Shown in pieces: positions 24,819-33,396 of a DNA stretch of 64,000 nt (position 1 is the first letter of the stretch; the number at the start of each line of letters is the position of its first letter). Source of the stretch: Stappia sp. 28M-7. GTDB taxonomy: Bacteria > Pseudomonadota > Alphaproteobacteria > Rhizobiales > Stappiaceae. Where the stretch lies: contig NZ_JACMIA010000001.1 in the NCBI RefSeq assembly GCF_014252955.1, forward strand, positions 3,804,258 through 3,868,257, read 5' to 3'. Position numbers and translations under genes: made by a program. The notes under the pieces are model-generated. The model searched no databases, had not been told where the DNA came from, and saw nothing but the letters and a program-made list of their open reading frames with translations.

Positions 24819-26552
24819 TCAGGCGGGCTGGGCGCCGCTGGTGCTCGTGTCGCGGAACTCTTCGGGCTTCGTCTCGCGACCACCCGGCGTCGGCGCAGGC
24901 GCCGAGGCGCGCAGGCGCGTGTCCGAAAGCTCGCCGCAGGCCTCCAGGATCGGCTGGGCGACGACAACGAAATGGCCATGGATGCGCTTCAGGTCGCGCA
25001 GCACGTCCATGTGGATCGAGGTCGTCTCCATCGACAGCTTCACCCCGTCGCGCAGCCGGGCGTAGTGGCGCTCGGCATAGTGGCGCTCCAGATCGCGGAT
25101 AGTGGTCTTTTCGGCGAAGAGCCGACGCGCCAGATCCGCATCGCCAGTGGCGAAGACATTGAGCGCGGTGGCGAAGTTCGACGCGATCCGGGCATGGAAG
25201 GCGCGAAGGTCCGCAAGGCCCTCCGACGAGAAGGCGAGGTTGCCGCGCCCCTTCTTCTCCGCCAGTTCCAGCAGCTGCTTGTCGATGACGTCGCCGATAT
25301 GCTCCAGGTTGGTGGTGAAGGAGAGGATCTCCATGAAGCGGCGCGAATCCTCCTCCGACATGCCCTTGCGGGACATGCGCACCAGGTGCAGCTTGATCGC
25401 CTCGTTGACCGCATCGACCGCATCGTCGGACGTGCGGATCTCGCGGATCAGCTTCGGATCGCCGGTCTCCAGCGCCTCCATCGACTTGACCAGCATCGCC
25501 TCGACCCGGTCGCCCAGCGCCAGCGCCTCGCGATGGGCGGCGGCCAGCGCCTCGGACGACATGTCGGTGGCGGCGCTGCCGAGATAGCGCGGGCGCTTGG
25601 GATCGGCCGGCTGGGCCGCGGCGGGAACCAGCCGCTCCAGCAGGCGCGACACCGGGCCGACCAGCGGAATGAAGATCAGCGCGACAACGATGTTGAAGGC
25701 AAGGTGCGCATCGACGGTCAGCCGCGCGCCGACCAGCCCGTGGCTGGTGGCGATGTCGGCGAGCACGCCGGAAAACGGCACCAGCACCGCCGCCACCGCA
25801 CCGCGCATCAGCATGTTGCCGAGCGGCACGCGCTTGGTCTCCGGCGCCCCGCCCCAGTTGGCGGAGAGCGGCGCGGCAGCCGCGCCGACATTGGCGCCGA
25901 GCACGGCGGCGATGGCCAGCGTCGGCGTCACCGCCCCGGTGAGCGCCAGGGTGGCGATGACGAGGACGACGGCAAGCGAGGAATGCGCGGCCCAGGTGAT
26001 GCCGGCGGCAAGGATCGCGGCCAGGATCGGCTCGCTGCCGAGGGCGGCGAGGACGAGGCCGAAGGTCTCGGATTCGGTCAGCGGCACCACGGTCAGCCGC
26101 AGGGTCTGCAGCGACAGGGTGAGCAGGCCGAGGCCGATCAGCGCCCGGCCGATGCACTGGGCCCGGTCGGCCTCCATCGACAGGAAGGTGAAGACACCGG
26201 CGGTGACGAAGACCGGCCAGAGATAGGAGACGTCGAGCGACAGGATCTGCGCGGCGATGGCCGAGCCGACATCCGCGCCCAGCACCACGGCCAGCGCCAT
26301 GGCGAGCGGCACCAGGCCGCTGCGCGAGAAGGAGGTCAGCAGCATCGCCGTCGCCGTCGCGCTCTGCATCAACACGGTGACGCCGGCGCCGGCCATCGCG
26401 GCCATCGCCCGGTTGCGCGTCGCCGACGCAAGAACCGCCCTGAGGGAGGAGCCGAAAGCCCGCACCACCCCGGTGCGTACCATCCGCACGGCCCAGATCA
26501 GCAGCGCCACGCCGCCGATCAGCTGCACGAAGACCGCACTCGCACTCATCAT
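24819..26552 (-). CDS. Na/Pi cotransporter family protein with PhoU-like C-terminal domain
   Basis: A 577-residue PNaS-family membrane protein. The first 330 residues hold about eight to nine hydrophobic segments in two inverted-repeat halves with the QSATA signature (VTVLMQSATATAM near residue 60; WAAHSSLAVVL in the second half). Residues about 350-540 are charged helices of the PhoU type. Such proteins take up or export phosphate with sodium. The start is one of two adjacent ATGs (26552 or 26549); the open frame to 27443 is only a shadow of the opposite-strand gene. It is divergent from an inositol-monophosphatase-like gene, which may link both to phosphate or sugar-phosphate supply. Confidence 0.88.
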   Translation of the reverse strand: MMSASAVFVQLIGGVALLIWAVRMVRTGVVRAFGSSLRAVLASATRNRAMAAMAGAGVTVLMQSATATAMLLTSFSRSGLVPLAMALAVVLGADVGSAIAAQILSLDVSYLWPVFVTAGVFTFLSMEADRAQCIGRALIGLGLLTLSLQTLRLTVVPLTESETFGLVLAALGSEPILAAILAAGITWAAHSSLAVVLVIATLALTGAVTPTLAIAAVLGANVGAAAAPLSANWGGAPETKRVPLGNMLMRGAVAAVLVPFSGVLADIATSHGLVGARLTVDAHLAFNIVVALIFIPLVGPVSRLLERLVPAAAQPADPKRPRYLGSAATDMSSEALAAAHREALALGDRVEAMLVKSMEALETGDPKLIREIRTSDDAVDAVNEAIKLHLVRMSRKGMSEEDSRRFMEILSFTTNLEHIGDVIDKQLLELAEKKGRGNLAFSSEGLADLRAFHARIASNFATALNVFATGDADLARRLFAEKTTIRDLERHYAERHYARLRDGVKLSMETTSIHMDVLRDLKRIHGHFVVVAQPILEACGELSDTRLRASAPAPTPGGRETKPEEFRDTSTSGAQPA

Positions 26553-26813
26553 CGTTCTGTCGTCCTCTAGTCGCGCCGGCTCTCGTCGCAATGGCCGATG
26601 CCGCTTTTCGGGCTCTTGTCCCGGGAGCAGCAATCGCCGATTGCTATTGGCGCCGGCGCCATGATCCGGTGTCCTGCCTCCAATTTTCCGGCCAGATTGA
26701 TGATTCTGACAGGGAAAAATGGCGGCAACGTGCCGAGGAAATCGCTTTTCCATCGGCCGAATACGTGGAAAAACAATGATGACAGATATTTGTCGGCTAA
26801 GTAAGAGGAAAGC
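26553..26813. promoter_or_regulatory. Divergent promoter region between the Na/Pi protein and the phosphatase gene
   Basis: This 261-bp region is clearly richer in A and T than its neighbours. It contains the near-perfect dyad GACAGATATTTGTC (26781-26794), 20 bp before the phosphatase start, and two CTGTCA hexamers on the minus strand (26712-26707 and 26785-26780). These recall Pho-box half repeats but lack the 11-bp periodic spacing. No small gene is supported. Confidence 0.35.
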
Positions 26814-27605
26814 ATGAGCGGATCCGCCAACCCGGAAGTGACGTTGCGTTTTCTTGCTCTTCAGGGACTTGCCGCGGAAGCCGCGGCCCTGGCAATGCGG
26901 TATTTCGAGAACCGCGACGCCATGGCGATCTCCCTGAAAGGCGCCCAGGACTGGCTTACCGAGGCCGATGGGGCCGTGGAAGCGCTGATCCGCTCGCGCA
27001 TCACCGAGGTCTTCCCGCAGGACAGCGTGCTGGGCGAGGAAGGCGGCGGCGAGGTGAGCGAGCGCATGTGGATCGTCGACCCCATCGACGGCACCGCCAA
27101 TTTCGCCCATGGCGACAACACCTGGTGCATTTCCATCGGCTTCCTGCTCGACGGTACGCCGGAGCTCGGCTGCATCGCCGCGCCCGCGCTCGGCGAGACC
27201 TTCCTTGCCCGCCGCGGCCACGGCGCCACGCTGAACGGCAAGCCGATCCAGGTCGCCGCCACCGACACGATCACCCGTGCCACGCTGGAGCACGGTTGGT
27301 CGCCGCGCCTGCCGGTCGCCAGCTATATCGACAATGTCCGCGCCCTGTTCGAGGCCGGCGCCAACGTCAAGCGCTCCGCTTCCGGCGCGATGGGCCTTGC
27401 CTCCGTCGCCTGCGGACGCAGCGACGGCTATCTGGAAGGCCACATCAACTCCTGGGACGTGGCCGCCGGCGTGGTCATTGCCAGCGAGGCGGGCGCCCGC
27501 GTCAGCAACTTCTTCAGCGGCGACTGGACGCGCGGCAATCCGATCGTCGTCGCGGCCCCCGGCGTTGCCGACGAGGCAGCCCGCGTCACCGGCCTGCCCC
27601 TGTAA
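26814..27605 (+). CDS. Inositol monophosphatase family protein
   Basis: A 263-residue magnesium-dependent sugar/inositol phosphatase. The metal sites are E75/E76 (LGEEGGG), the DPIDGT motif (D89, D92) and W214-D215 (NSWDVAAG). It hydrolyses a phosphate monoester such as myo-inositol 1-phosphate or another sugar phosphate. It lies about 100 bp before the AfuA-like binding-protein gene on the same strand. This suggests it dephosphorylates what the AfuABC-like importer brings in, rather than a housekeeping SuhB role (inference). Confidence 0.9.
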   Translation: MSGSANPEVTLRFLALQGLAAEAAALAMRYFENRDAMAISLKGAQDWLTEADGAVEALIRSRITEVFPQDSVLGEEGGGEVSERMWIVDPIDGTANFAHGDNTWCISIGFLLDGTPELGCIAAPALGETFLARRGHGATLNGKPIQVAATDTITRATLEHGWSPRLPVASYIDNVRALFEAGANVKRSASGAMGLASVACGRSDGYLEGHINSWDVAAGVVIASEAGARVSNFFSGDWTRGNPIVVAAPGVADEAARVTGLPL

Positions 27606-27706
27606 CCTTCCGCTAAGACAGGAGATTGACGACCGGCCCTGCGCCGTTCAAGCTGAGCCAACGAATGCACAGCTTTGCAATGATGCATCGTAATGGGAGG
27701 AGAACC

Positions 27707-28750
27707 ATGAAGATCAACGTCAGCCTGCAGGTGCTTGCGTCAAGCGCCGCCCTTGGCCTGTCCGGACTGATGTGGGCGGTGCCCGCATCGGCCTCCGGCG
27801 AGCTCACCGTCTACTGCTCCGTCCAGGAGGAGTGGTGCCGCCCGATGGTCCAGGCCTTCGAGCGCGAGACCGGCATCAAGGTCAACATGACCCGCAAGTC
27901 GTCCGGCGAGACGCTGGCACAGGTCAAGGCGGAAGCGGCCAACCCGCGCGGCGACGTGTGGTGGGGCGGCACCGGCGATCCGCATCTGCAGGCCGCCGAG
28001 GAGGGCCTGACGGTCGAATACAAGTCGCCGATGCTGGACCAGCTGCAGCCCTGGGCCGTGTCCCAGGCCGAGCAGTCGGGCCACAAGACCGTCGGCATCT
28101 ATGCCGGCGCGCTCGGCTACTCGTTCAACACCGAAATGCTGGCCTCCACCGGCGCGCCGGAGCCGAGCTGCTGGTCGGATCTCCTGCGCGAGGAGTTCCG
28201 CGACGAGGTGCAGGTCGCCAACCCGAACTCGTCCGGCACGTCCTACACGATGGTCGCGACGCTGGTGCAGCTGATGGGCGAGGACAAGGCCTTCGAGTAC
28301 ATGAAGGCCCTGCACAAGAACATCAACCAGTACACCAAGTCGGGCGCCGCGCCGGCGCGTGCCGCCGCCACCGGCGAGACGCTGATCGGCATCACCTTCC
28401 AGCACGACGGCGTCACCCAGGTCGTCCAGGGCGCCCCGATCAAGGTGGTGTCCCCGTGCGAGGGCACCGGCTACGAGATCGGCTCCATGTCGATCATCAA
28501 GGGCGCCCCGAACATGGACAACGCCAAGAAGTGGTACGACTGGGCGCTGACCCCGGCCGCGCAGGAAATCGGCGCGTCGGCGAACTCGTTCCAGGTGCCG
28601 TCCAACAAGGGCGCCAAGGCTCCCGAGCAGGCCCCGGACCTGTCGTCGGTCAAGCTGATCGACTACGACTTCGCCAAATACGGCTCGTCGGCCGAACGCA
28701 CCCGCCTGCTGACCAAGTGGGATGCGGAGGTCGGTGCCGCGCCGAAGTAA
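27707..28750 (+). CDS. ABC transporter substrate-binding protein, AfuA-like (sugar-phosphate or Fe3+ type)
   Basis: A 347-residue periplasmic binding protein with a signal peptide ending in PASAS. It belongs to the family annotated as Fe3+-binding (FbpA/AfuA). It lacks the adjacent-tyrosine pair used by true ferric-binding proteins, and carries GDVWWGGTGDP near residue 85, which resembles the DVWYGGTLDP stretch of the hexose-phosphate-binding AfuA. With a phosphatase gene upstream, a sugar phosphate is the better guess. The ATG at 27707 has a GGGAGGAG ribosome site. The reading frame of the next gene may overlap its end. Confidence 0.85.
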   Translation: MKINVSLQVLASSAALGLSGLMWAVPASASGELTVYCSVQEEWCRPMVQAFERETGIKVNMTRKSSGETLAQVKAEAANPRGDVWWGGTGDPHLQAAEEGLTVEYKSPMLDQLQPWAVSQAEQSGHKTVGIYAGALGYSFNTEMLASTGAPEPSCWSDLLREEFRDEVQVANPNSSGTSYTMVATLVQLMGEDKAFEYMKALHKNINQYTKSGAAPARAAATGETLIGITFQHDGVTQVVQGAPIKVVSPCEGTGYEIGSMSIIKGAPNMDNAKKWYDWALTPAAQEIGASANSFQVPSNKGAKAPEQAPDLSSVKLIDYDFAKYGSSAERTRLLTKWDAEVGAAPK

Positions 28751-28784
28751 GGCGCGCACCGTCCCCGACAGCGACAGCATCGCG

Positions 28785-30905
28785 ATGATCGACCGTTTTC
28801 CGGTGATCCTGGCCGCTGCCGGGCTGATCGGCCCGGCGGTGCTGGCCTACCATGCCGACGACGGAACCCGCCTGGCCGGAGCGCTTGCCTCCGGCCATGT
28901 GGCGCCCGCGCTCGGCTGTCTGGCGCTGGTCCTTGCGGCCGGCGCGAGCCTTGCCGGGGCCCAGCGCGCAAGCGCCCTTGCAGGGGCGATCGGCGGCACG
29001 CTGGCGCTCCTCGCGATGATCCTCGCCGGCTTCTTCCCGGCCTTGGCCGTCGGGATCGGCTTCGCCGGAACCGAGGTCGGCCGCGCCATCGGCCCGGGCG
29101 CGGGCATTCTCGCCCTTGCCCTGGTCGCGCTCGTCGCCGGCGCCATAGCCCGCTTCGGCGCCTTCCGCAACGACCGCTTCGTCTCGGTCAGCGTCATCAC
29201 CATCGGCGCGCTGGTGGTGATGTTCGTGTTCTGGCCGGTGCTGCGGATGCTGTCCGAGGCCTTCCACGGAGAAAGCGAGGCGCGCGCCGCCGTCTTCCTC
29301 GACCGGCTGCTGCAGGGCGATATCTGGTCGCTCGCCTGCCTGTGGTCGACGGCCCGCTGCGGCGTTGCGCCCAACACCGTCATTCTCGGCGTTCTCGCCG
29401 CCTTCTTCTCGACAACGCTGGCGCTCGGCCTTGCCCTGATCGCGGTGCGCACCAATGTGCGCTTCCCGCGCGCCTTCGACGCGCTCGCCATCCTGCCGAT
29501 CATCACGCCGCCCTTCGTCATCGGCCTTGCGCTGATCGTTCTGTTCGGGCGCACCGGCCTCATCACCACCGCCCTGTGGGACTGGTTCGGCATTCCCCGC
29601 TCGCGCTGGCTCTACGGCCTGCCCGGCGTGTTGCTGGCGCAGGTCCTGTCGCAGGTGCCCCTGTCCTTCCTGATCCTGGTCGGCTCGCTGAAGGCCCTGT
29701 CGCCGACGCTGGAAGAGGCCGCGCAGACCCTGCGCGCCACCCGCACCCGCATTCTCCTGACCGTGACGCTGCCGCTGCTGCTGCCGGCCATTGCCAACAC
29801 CTATCTGCTGGCCTTCGTCGAGAGCCTTGCCGACTTCGGCAACCCGCTCGTGCTCGGCGGCAATTTCGAGGTGCTGTCGACCAAGATCTTCTTCGCCGTC
29901 GTCGGCGCCCAGCACGAGCCGGGCCGCGCCGCAGTGCTGGCCATGGTGCTGCTCGCCTTCACGCTCGCCGCCTTCCTGGTGCAGATGCGCCTGCTCGCCA
30001 ACGCCTCCTTCGTCACCGTGTCGGGCAAGGGCGACAGCGGCGTACCGGCCGCCCTGCCCAAGGGCCTGCCCGCCGGCCTGTGGAGCATCATCATTCCGTG
30101 GATCGGCCTGACCATCGCGGTCTATTCGATCGTGCTGATCGGCGGCTTCGTGAAGGATATCGGCCGCTTCGACATGACGCCGACGCTCGATCACCTGCGC
30201 ACCGGCTTCCTGGTGGAATGGACCGACAACGGCCTGTTCTGGGCAGGCTCGGCCTGGGACAGCTTCTGGACCACGGTGCTGGTCTCGGCCGCCGCCGCCC
30301 CGCTGACGGCGATCATCGGCCTCCTGACCGCCTATGTGCTGGCGCGCCAGAAGTTCCGCGGACGCAGGTCTCTGGAATTCCTGACCATGCTGTCCTTCGC
30401 CATTCCCGGCACGGTGATCGGCGTCGCCTATATCCTCGCCTTCAACGTGCCGCCGGTGGAGATTACCGGCACCGGCTTCATCCTCATCGCCTGCTTCGTC
30501 TTCCGCAACATGCCGGTCGGCGTGCGGGCGGGCATCGCCGCGCTGTCGCAGATCGATCCCTCGCTCGACGAGGCCTCGGCCACCCTGCGCGCCAGCACGG
30601 GGCGCACGCTGATGACCGTGGTACTGCCCCTGATGAAGCCGGCCATCGTCGCGACGCTGATCTTCTCCTTCGTCCATGCGATGACGGCGGTCTCGGCGAT
30701 CATCTTCCTCGTCACGGCGCGCTACAACATGGCGACCGCCTATATCGTCGGCCGGGTGGAGGCCGGCGAGTACTCGCTCGCCATCTCCTACTGCGCCTTC
30801 ATGATCGTCTTCATGATCGCTGCCATCGCGATAATCCGCCTCCTCGTCGGCGAGGCACGGCTGGGCCGGCGCGGCAGCGAAACCATCGCCGCAGGGGGAC
30901 ACTGA
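28785..30905 (+). CDS. ABC transporter permease, fused two-domain FbpB/AfuB type
   Basis: A protein of about 706 residues containing two tandem binding-protein-dependent permease domains. Coupling loops lie near residues 315 (EEAAQTLRATRTRI) and 595 (DEASATLRASTGRTL), and extra N-terminal membrane segments are present. One polypeptide forms the whole channel, as in FbpB/AfuB. The start is uncertain: ATG 28785 has no clear ribosome site, while ATG 28722 and GTG 28734 lie inside the end of the binding-protein gene near a GGAGG. The stop overlaps the ATPase start by one base. Confidence 0.88.
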   Translation: MIDRFPVILAAAGLIGPAVLAYHADDGTRLAGALASGHVAPALGCLALVLAAGASLAGAQRASALAGAIGGTLALLAMILAGFFPALAVGIGFAGTEVGRAIGPGAGILALALVALVAGAIARFGAFRNDRFVSVSVITIGALVVMFVFWPVLRMLSEAFHGESEARAAVFLDRLLQGDIWSLACLWSTARCGVAPNTVILGVLAAFFSTTLALGLALIAVRTNVRFPRAFDALAILPIITPPFVIGLALIVLFGRTGLITTALWDWFGIPRSRWLYGLPGVLLAQVLSQVPLSFLILVGSLKALSPTLEEAAQTLRATRTRILLTVTLPLLLPAIANTYLLAFVESLADFGNPLVLGGNFEVLSTKIFFAVVGAQHEPGRAAVLAMVLLAFTLAAFLVQMRLLANASFVTVSGKGDSGVPAALPKGLPAGLWSIIIPWIGLTIAVYSIVLIGGFVKDIGRFDMTPTLDHLRTGFLVEWTDNGLFWAGSAWDSFWTTVLVSAAAAPLTAIIGLLTAYVLARQKFRGRRSLEFLTMLSFAIPGTVIGVAYILAFNVPPVEITGTGFILIACFVFRNMPVGVRAGIAALSQIDPSLDEASATLRASTGRTLMTVVLPLMKPAIVATLIFSFVHAMTAVSAIIFLVTARYNMATAYIVGRVEAGEYSLAISYCAFMIVFMIAAIAIIRLLVGEARLGRRGSETIAAGGH

Positions 30906-31966
30906 TGGGACCGGCAAGCCTCGACTTCATCGGCGTCACCAAGCGCTACGGCGCGGTGACCGCCGTCGACGACGTCTCGTTCCGCTGCGAGGCCGGATCG
31001 CTGACCACGCTGCTCGGCCCCTCCGGCTGCGGCAAGACCACCACCTTGCGCATGATCGCCGGGCTGGAGCTGGCGAGCGAGGGGAAGATCCTGATCGACG
31101 ACAAGGACGTGACGCATCTGTCGGCGGCCGAGCGCGACGTCACCATGGTGTTCCAGTCCTATGCGCTGTTCCCGCATATGAACGTGCTGGACAATGTCAT
31201 GTACGGCCCGCGCTCGTCCGGCATCGGCAAGGCGCAGGCGGCCGAGATGGCGCACAAGAAGCTGAAGCTCCTGGGCCTGTCCGGCTTCGAGAGCCGGCTG
31301 CCGTCGGAACTGTCCGGCGGCCAGCAGCAACGCGTCGCCGTCGCCCGCGCGCTGGTGCTCGAACCCTCGATCCTGCTGTTCGACGAACCGCTGTCGAACC
31401 TCGACGCGCGGCTGCGCCGCCAGGTGCGCGAGGACATCCGCGCCCTGCAGAAGGATCTCGGCCTGACGGTGGTCTATGTCACCCACGACCAGGAGGAGGC
31501 GCTGGCCGTCTCCGACGAGGTCATCGTCATGTCCAATGCCCGCATCGCCCAGAAGGCGACCCCGCGCGATCTGTGGAACGCCCCGGCGAACCTCTTCGTC
31601 GCCGACTTCATCGGCGATGCCAATGTGGTCGACGGCACCATCACCAGCATTGCCGGCGAGACGGCGGTGCTCGACATGGCCGGCGCCAGCGTCGAGGCAC
31701 CAGCGCGCGGCCTCGCCCCCGGTCCGGTGAAGATCGCCGTGCGGCCCGACGCACTGCGCCTGGCGCCGCTTCAGGCGGGCGATGCCGGCGGGCTGACCGG
31801 AACGGTCAGGACCGCAAGCTATCTCGGCAAGCACATGGAATACGAGATCAAGACGCCGCTCGGCGAGCTCTTCATCACCGCCCCCGCCGATGGCGACGAG
31901 GTCGGGGTGGGCGCCGCGGTGCGCCTGCTGCCCAAGGGGCACGGCATCGCGGTCATTCCGCAATAG
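30905..31966 (+). CDS. ABC transporter ATP-binding protein, FbpC/AfuC/PotA type
   Basis: A 353-residue ATPase with Walker A GPSGCGKT (38-45), signature LSGGQ (136-140), Walker B ILLFDEP (156-162) and a C-terminal TOBE domain (about 270-350). It energises the preceding binding protein and permease. Its ATG overlaps the permease stop (TGATG). It is the last gene of this operon. Confidence 0.93.
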   Translation: MGPASLDFIGVTKRYGAVTAVDDVSFRCEAGSLTTLLGPSGCGKTTTLRMIAGLELASEGKILIDDKDVTHLSAAERDVTMVFQSYALFPHMNVLDNVMYGPRSSGIGKAQAAEMAHKKLKLLGLSGFESRLPSELSGGQQQRVAVARALVLEPSILLFDEPLSNLDARLRRQVREDIRALQKDLGLTVVYVTHDQEEALAVSDEVIVMSNARIAQKATPRDLWNAPANLFVADFIGDANVVDGTITSIAGETAVLDMAGASVEAPARGLAPGPVKIAVRPDALRLAPLQAGDAGGLTGTVRTASYLGKHMEYEIKTPLGELFITAPADGDEVGVGAAVRLLPKGHGIAVIPQ

Positions 31967-32214
31967 CCGGACCGGCTCCGCCCGATCCGCAGGCGTGGGG
32001 AAAAACCCCGCCGCGCCCGCGACATGACCGGTGGATGGCAGGCGTCCGCCCCCATGCCCCGGCTGCCACGGCGCCGCACGGGCTATAGGGCTGCGCAATA
32101 GCTCCGTGCATGCAAAGATATTTCCAGCCGGCCGCCGGACCTGCGATTTTGCGGCCAGCCAATTTCAGGGGCCGGCCCGCGTGCCGCGGCCCGCTCGAGT
32201 TCTCAGGGAAAACC
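31967..32214 (+). promoter_or_regulatory. Intergenic region before the acyl-CoA dehydrogenase operon
   Basis: A gap of 248 bp. A short GC hairpin GTGGGG-AAAAA-CCCCGC (about 31995-32011) could end the preceding ABC transcript, though it lacks a T-run. The LysR-type box A is at 32085-32102, and there is a palindromic GCATGC close to 32107-32112. No small gene is supported. Confidence 0.45.
32085..32102 (+). promoter_or_regulatory. LysR-type box A (ATAG-N6-GCAATAGC)
   Basis: ATAG-GGCTGC-GCAATAGC lies 113 bp before the acyl-CoA dehydrogenase start. It is identical in its 12 fixed positions and spacing to the boxes at 37867-37884 and 47043-47060, and fits T-N11-A (T32086, A32098). It is probably bound by the LysR regulator at 35606-36544. 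Confidence 0.65.
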
Positions 32215-33396
32215 ATGAACGCCTTCGATCCGACAGCCGAATACAGTGCCATTCGCGACGGTGTCGCCAAGGTCTGCGCCGAGTTCCCCGGCGAGTACTG
32301 GCGCGACCTCGACGCGCGCCGCGCCTATCCCAAGGACTTCGTCGACGCCCTGATCCGCGAGGGCTATCTCGCCGCAATGATCCCGGAGGAATACGGCGGG
32401 TCGGGCCTGAACCTGTCGGCTTCCGCCGTGATCCTGGAAGAGATCCACCGCAACGGCTGCAACGCCGCCGCCTGCCACGCGCAGATGTACACGATGGGCA
32501 CGGTGCTGCGGCACGGCAGCCCCGAGCAGAAGCAGCAATACCTGCCCGGCATCGCCGACGGCACGCTGCGCCTGCAGGCCTTCGGCGTGACCGAGCCGAC
32601 CAGCGGCACCGACACGCTGGCACTGAAGACGACCGCGCGGCGCGACGGCGACGACTACATCGTCAACGGACAGAAGATCTGGATCTCCCGCGCCGAGCAC
32701 TCCGACCTGATGGTGCTGCTGGCCCGCACGACGCCGCGCGACCAGGTGAAGTCGAAGACCGACGGACTGTCGGTGTTCCTCATCGACCTGCGCGAGCTCA
32801 AGGGCAACGGCGTCGAGATCCGCCCGATCCGCACGATGATCAACCACGCGACGACGGAGATCTTCTTCGACAACGCGCGCATCCCCGCCTCCAGCCTGAT
32901 CGGCGAGGAAGGCAAGGGCTTCCGCTACATCCTGTCCGGCATGAACTCCGAGCGCATCCTGATCGCCGCCGAGTGCATCGGCGATGCCAAGTGGTTCATC
33001 GAGAAGGGCTCCAATTACGCCAAGGAGCGGGTGATCTTCGGCGCCCCGATCGGCCAGAACCAGGGCGTGCAGTTCCCCCTCGCCCGCGCCTATGCGCACA
33101 TGATGGCGGCCGAGGCCATCGTCTACCGCGCCGCCGCCATGTACGATGCCGGCCACAATCCGGGCGTGGAGGCCAACAGCGCCAAGATGCTGGCCGCCGA
33201 CGCCAGCTGGGAAGCGGCCGAGGCCTGTTTGCAGACCCATGGCGGCTTCGGCTTCGCCGAGGAATACGACGTGGAGCGCAAGTTCCGCGAGGCGCGGCTG
33301 TACCAGGTGGCGCCGATCTCCACCAACCTGATCCTGTGCTTCATCGCCGAGCAGGTGCTCGGCCTGCCGAAATCCTACGGGGCCCCCAAGGCATGA
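32215..33396 (+). CDS. Acyl-CoA dehydrogenase family protein
   Basis: A 393-residue FAD-dependent acyl-CoA dehydrogenase with the N-terminal helical domain, middle beta domain (LQAFGVTEPTSGTDT near residue 120) and C-terminal helical domain (GGFGFAEEYDVERKFREARL near 345). The usual IYEGT segment that carries the catalytic glutamate in most family members is replaced by YQVAPIST, so the base must lie elsewhere, for instance on the helix used by isovaleryl-CoA dehydrogenase. Genes for PrpD-like and MaoC-like proteins follow with 4-bp overlaps. The operon suggests a branched C5 dicarboxylyl-CoA such as methylsuccinyl-CoA, but this is inference. Confidence 0.88.
   Translation: MNAFDPTAEYSAIRDGVAKVCAEFPGEYWRDLDARRAYPKDFVDALIREGYLAAMIPEEYGGSGLNLSASAVILEEIHRNGCNAAACHAQMYTMGTVLRHGSPEQKQQYLPGIADGTLRLQAFGVTEPTSGTDTLALKTTARRDGDDYIVNGQKIWISRAEHSDLMVLLARTTPRDQVKSKTDGLSVFLIDLRELKGNGVEIRPIRTMINHATTEIFFDNARIPASSLIGEEGKGFRYILSGMNSERILIAAECIGDAKWFIEKGSNYAKERVIFGAPIGQNQGVQFPLARAYAHMMAAEAIVYRAAAMYDAGHNPGVEANSAKMLAADASWEAAEACLQTHGGFGFAEEYDVERKFREARLYQVAPISTNLILCFIAEQVLGLPKSYGAPKA

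Noticed and set aside
26707-26785. Possible Pho box before the Na/Pi cotransporter gene
   Set aside because: There are two CTGTCA hexamers on the right strand, but they are about 70 bp apart and not the 11-bp-spaced direct repeats of a Pho box.
24819-27443. An 874-residue version of the Na/Pi protein reaching to 27443
   Set aside because: The N-terminal 297 residues would be antisense to the phosphatase gene and cross the AT-rich divergent promoter. Homologous sequence begins at the ATG at 26552.
31960-31967. GCAATAGC at the end of the AfuC-like gene
   Set aside because: It lies over the stop codon, lacks ATAG at the right distance and is 248 bp from the next gene. It is treated as a chance copy of the box core.
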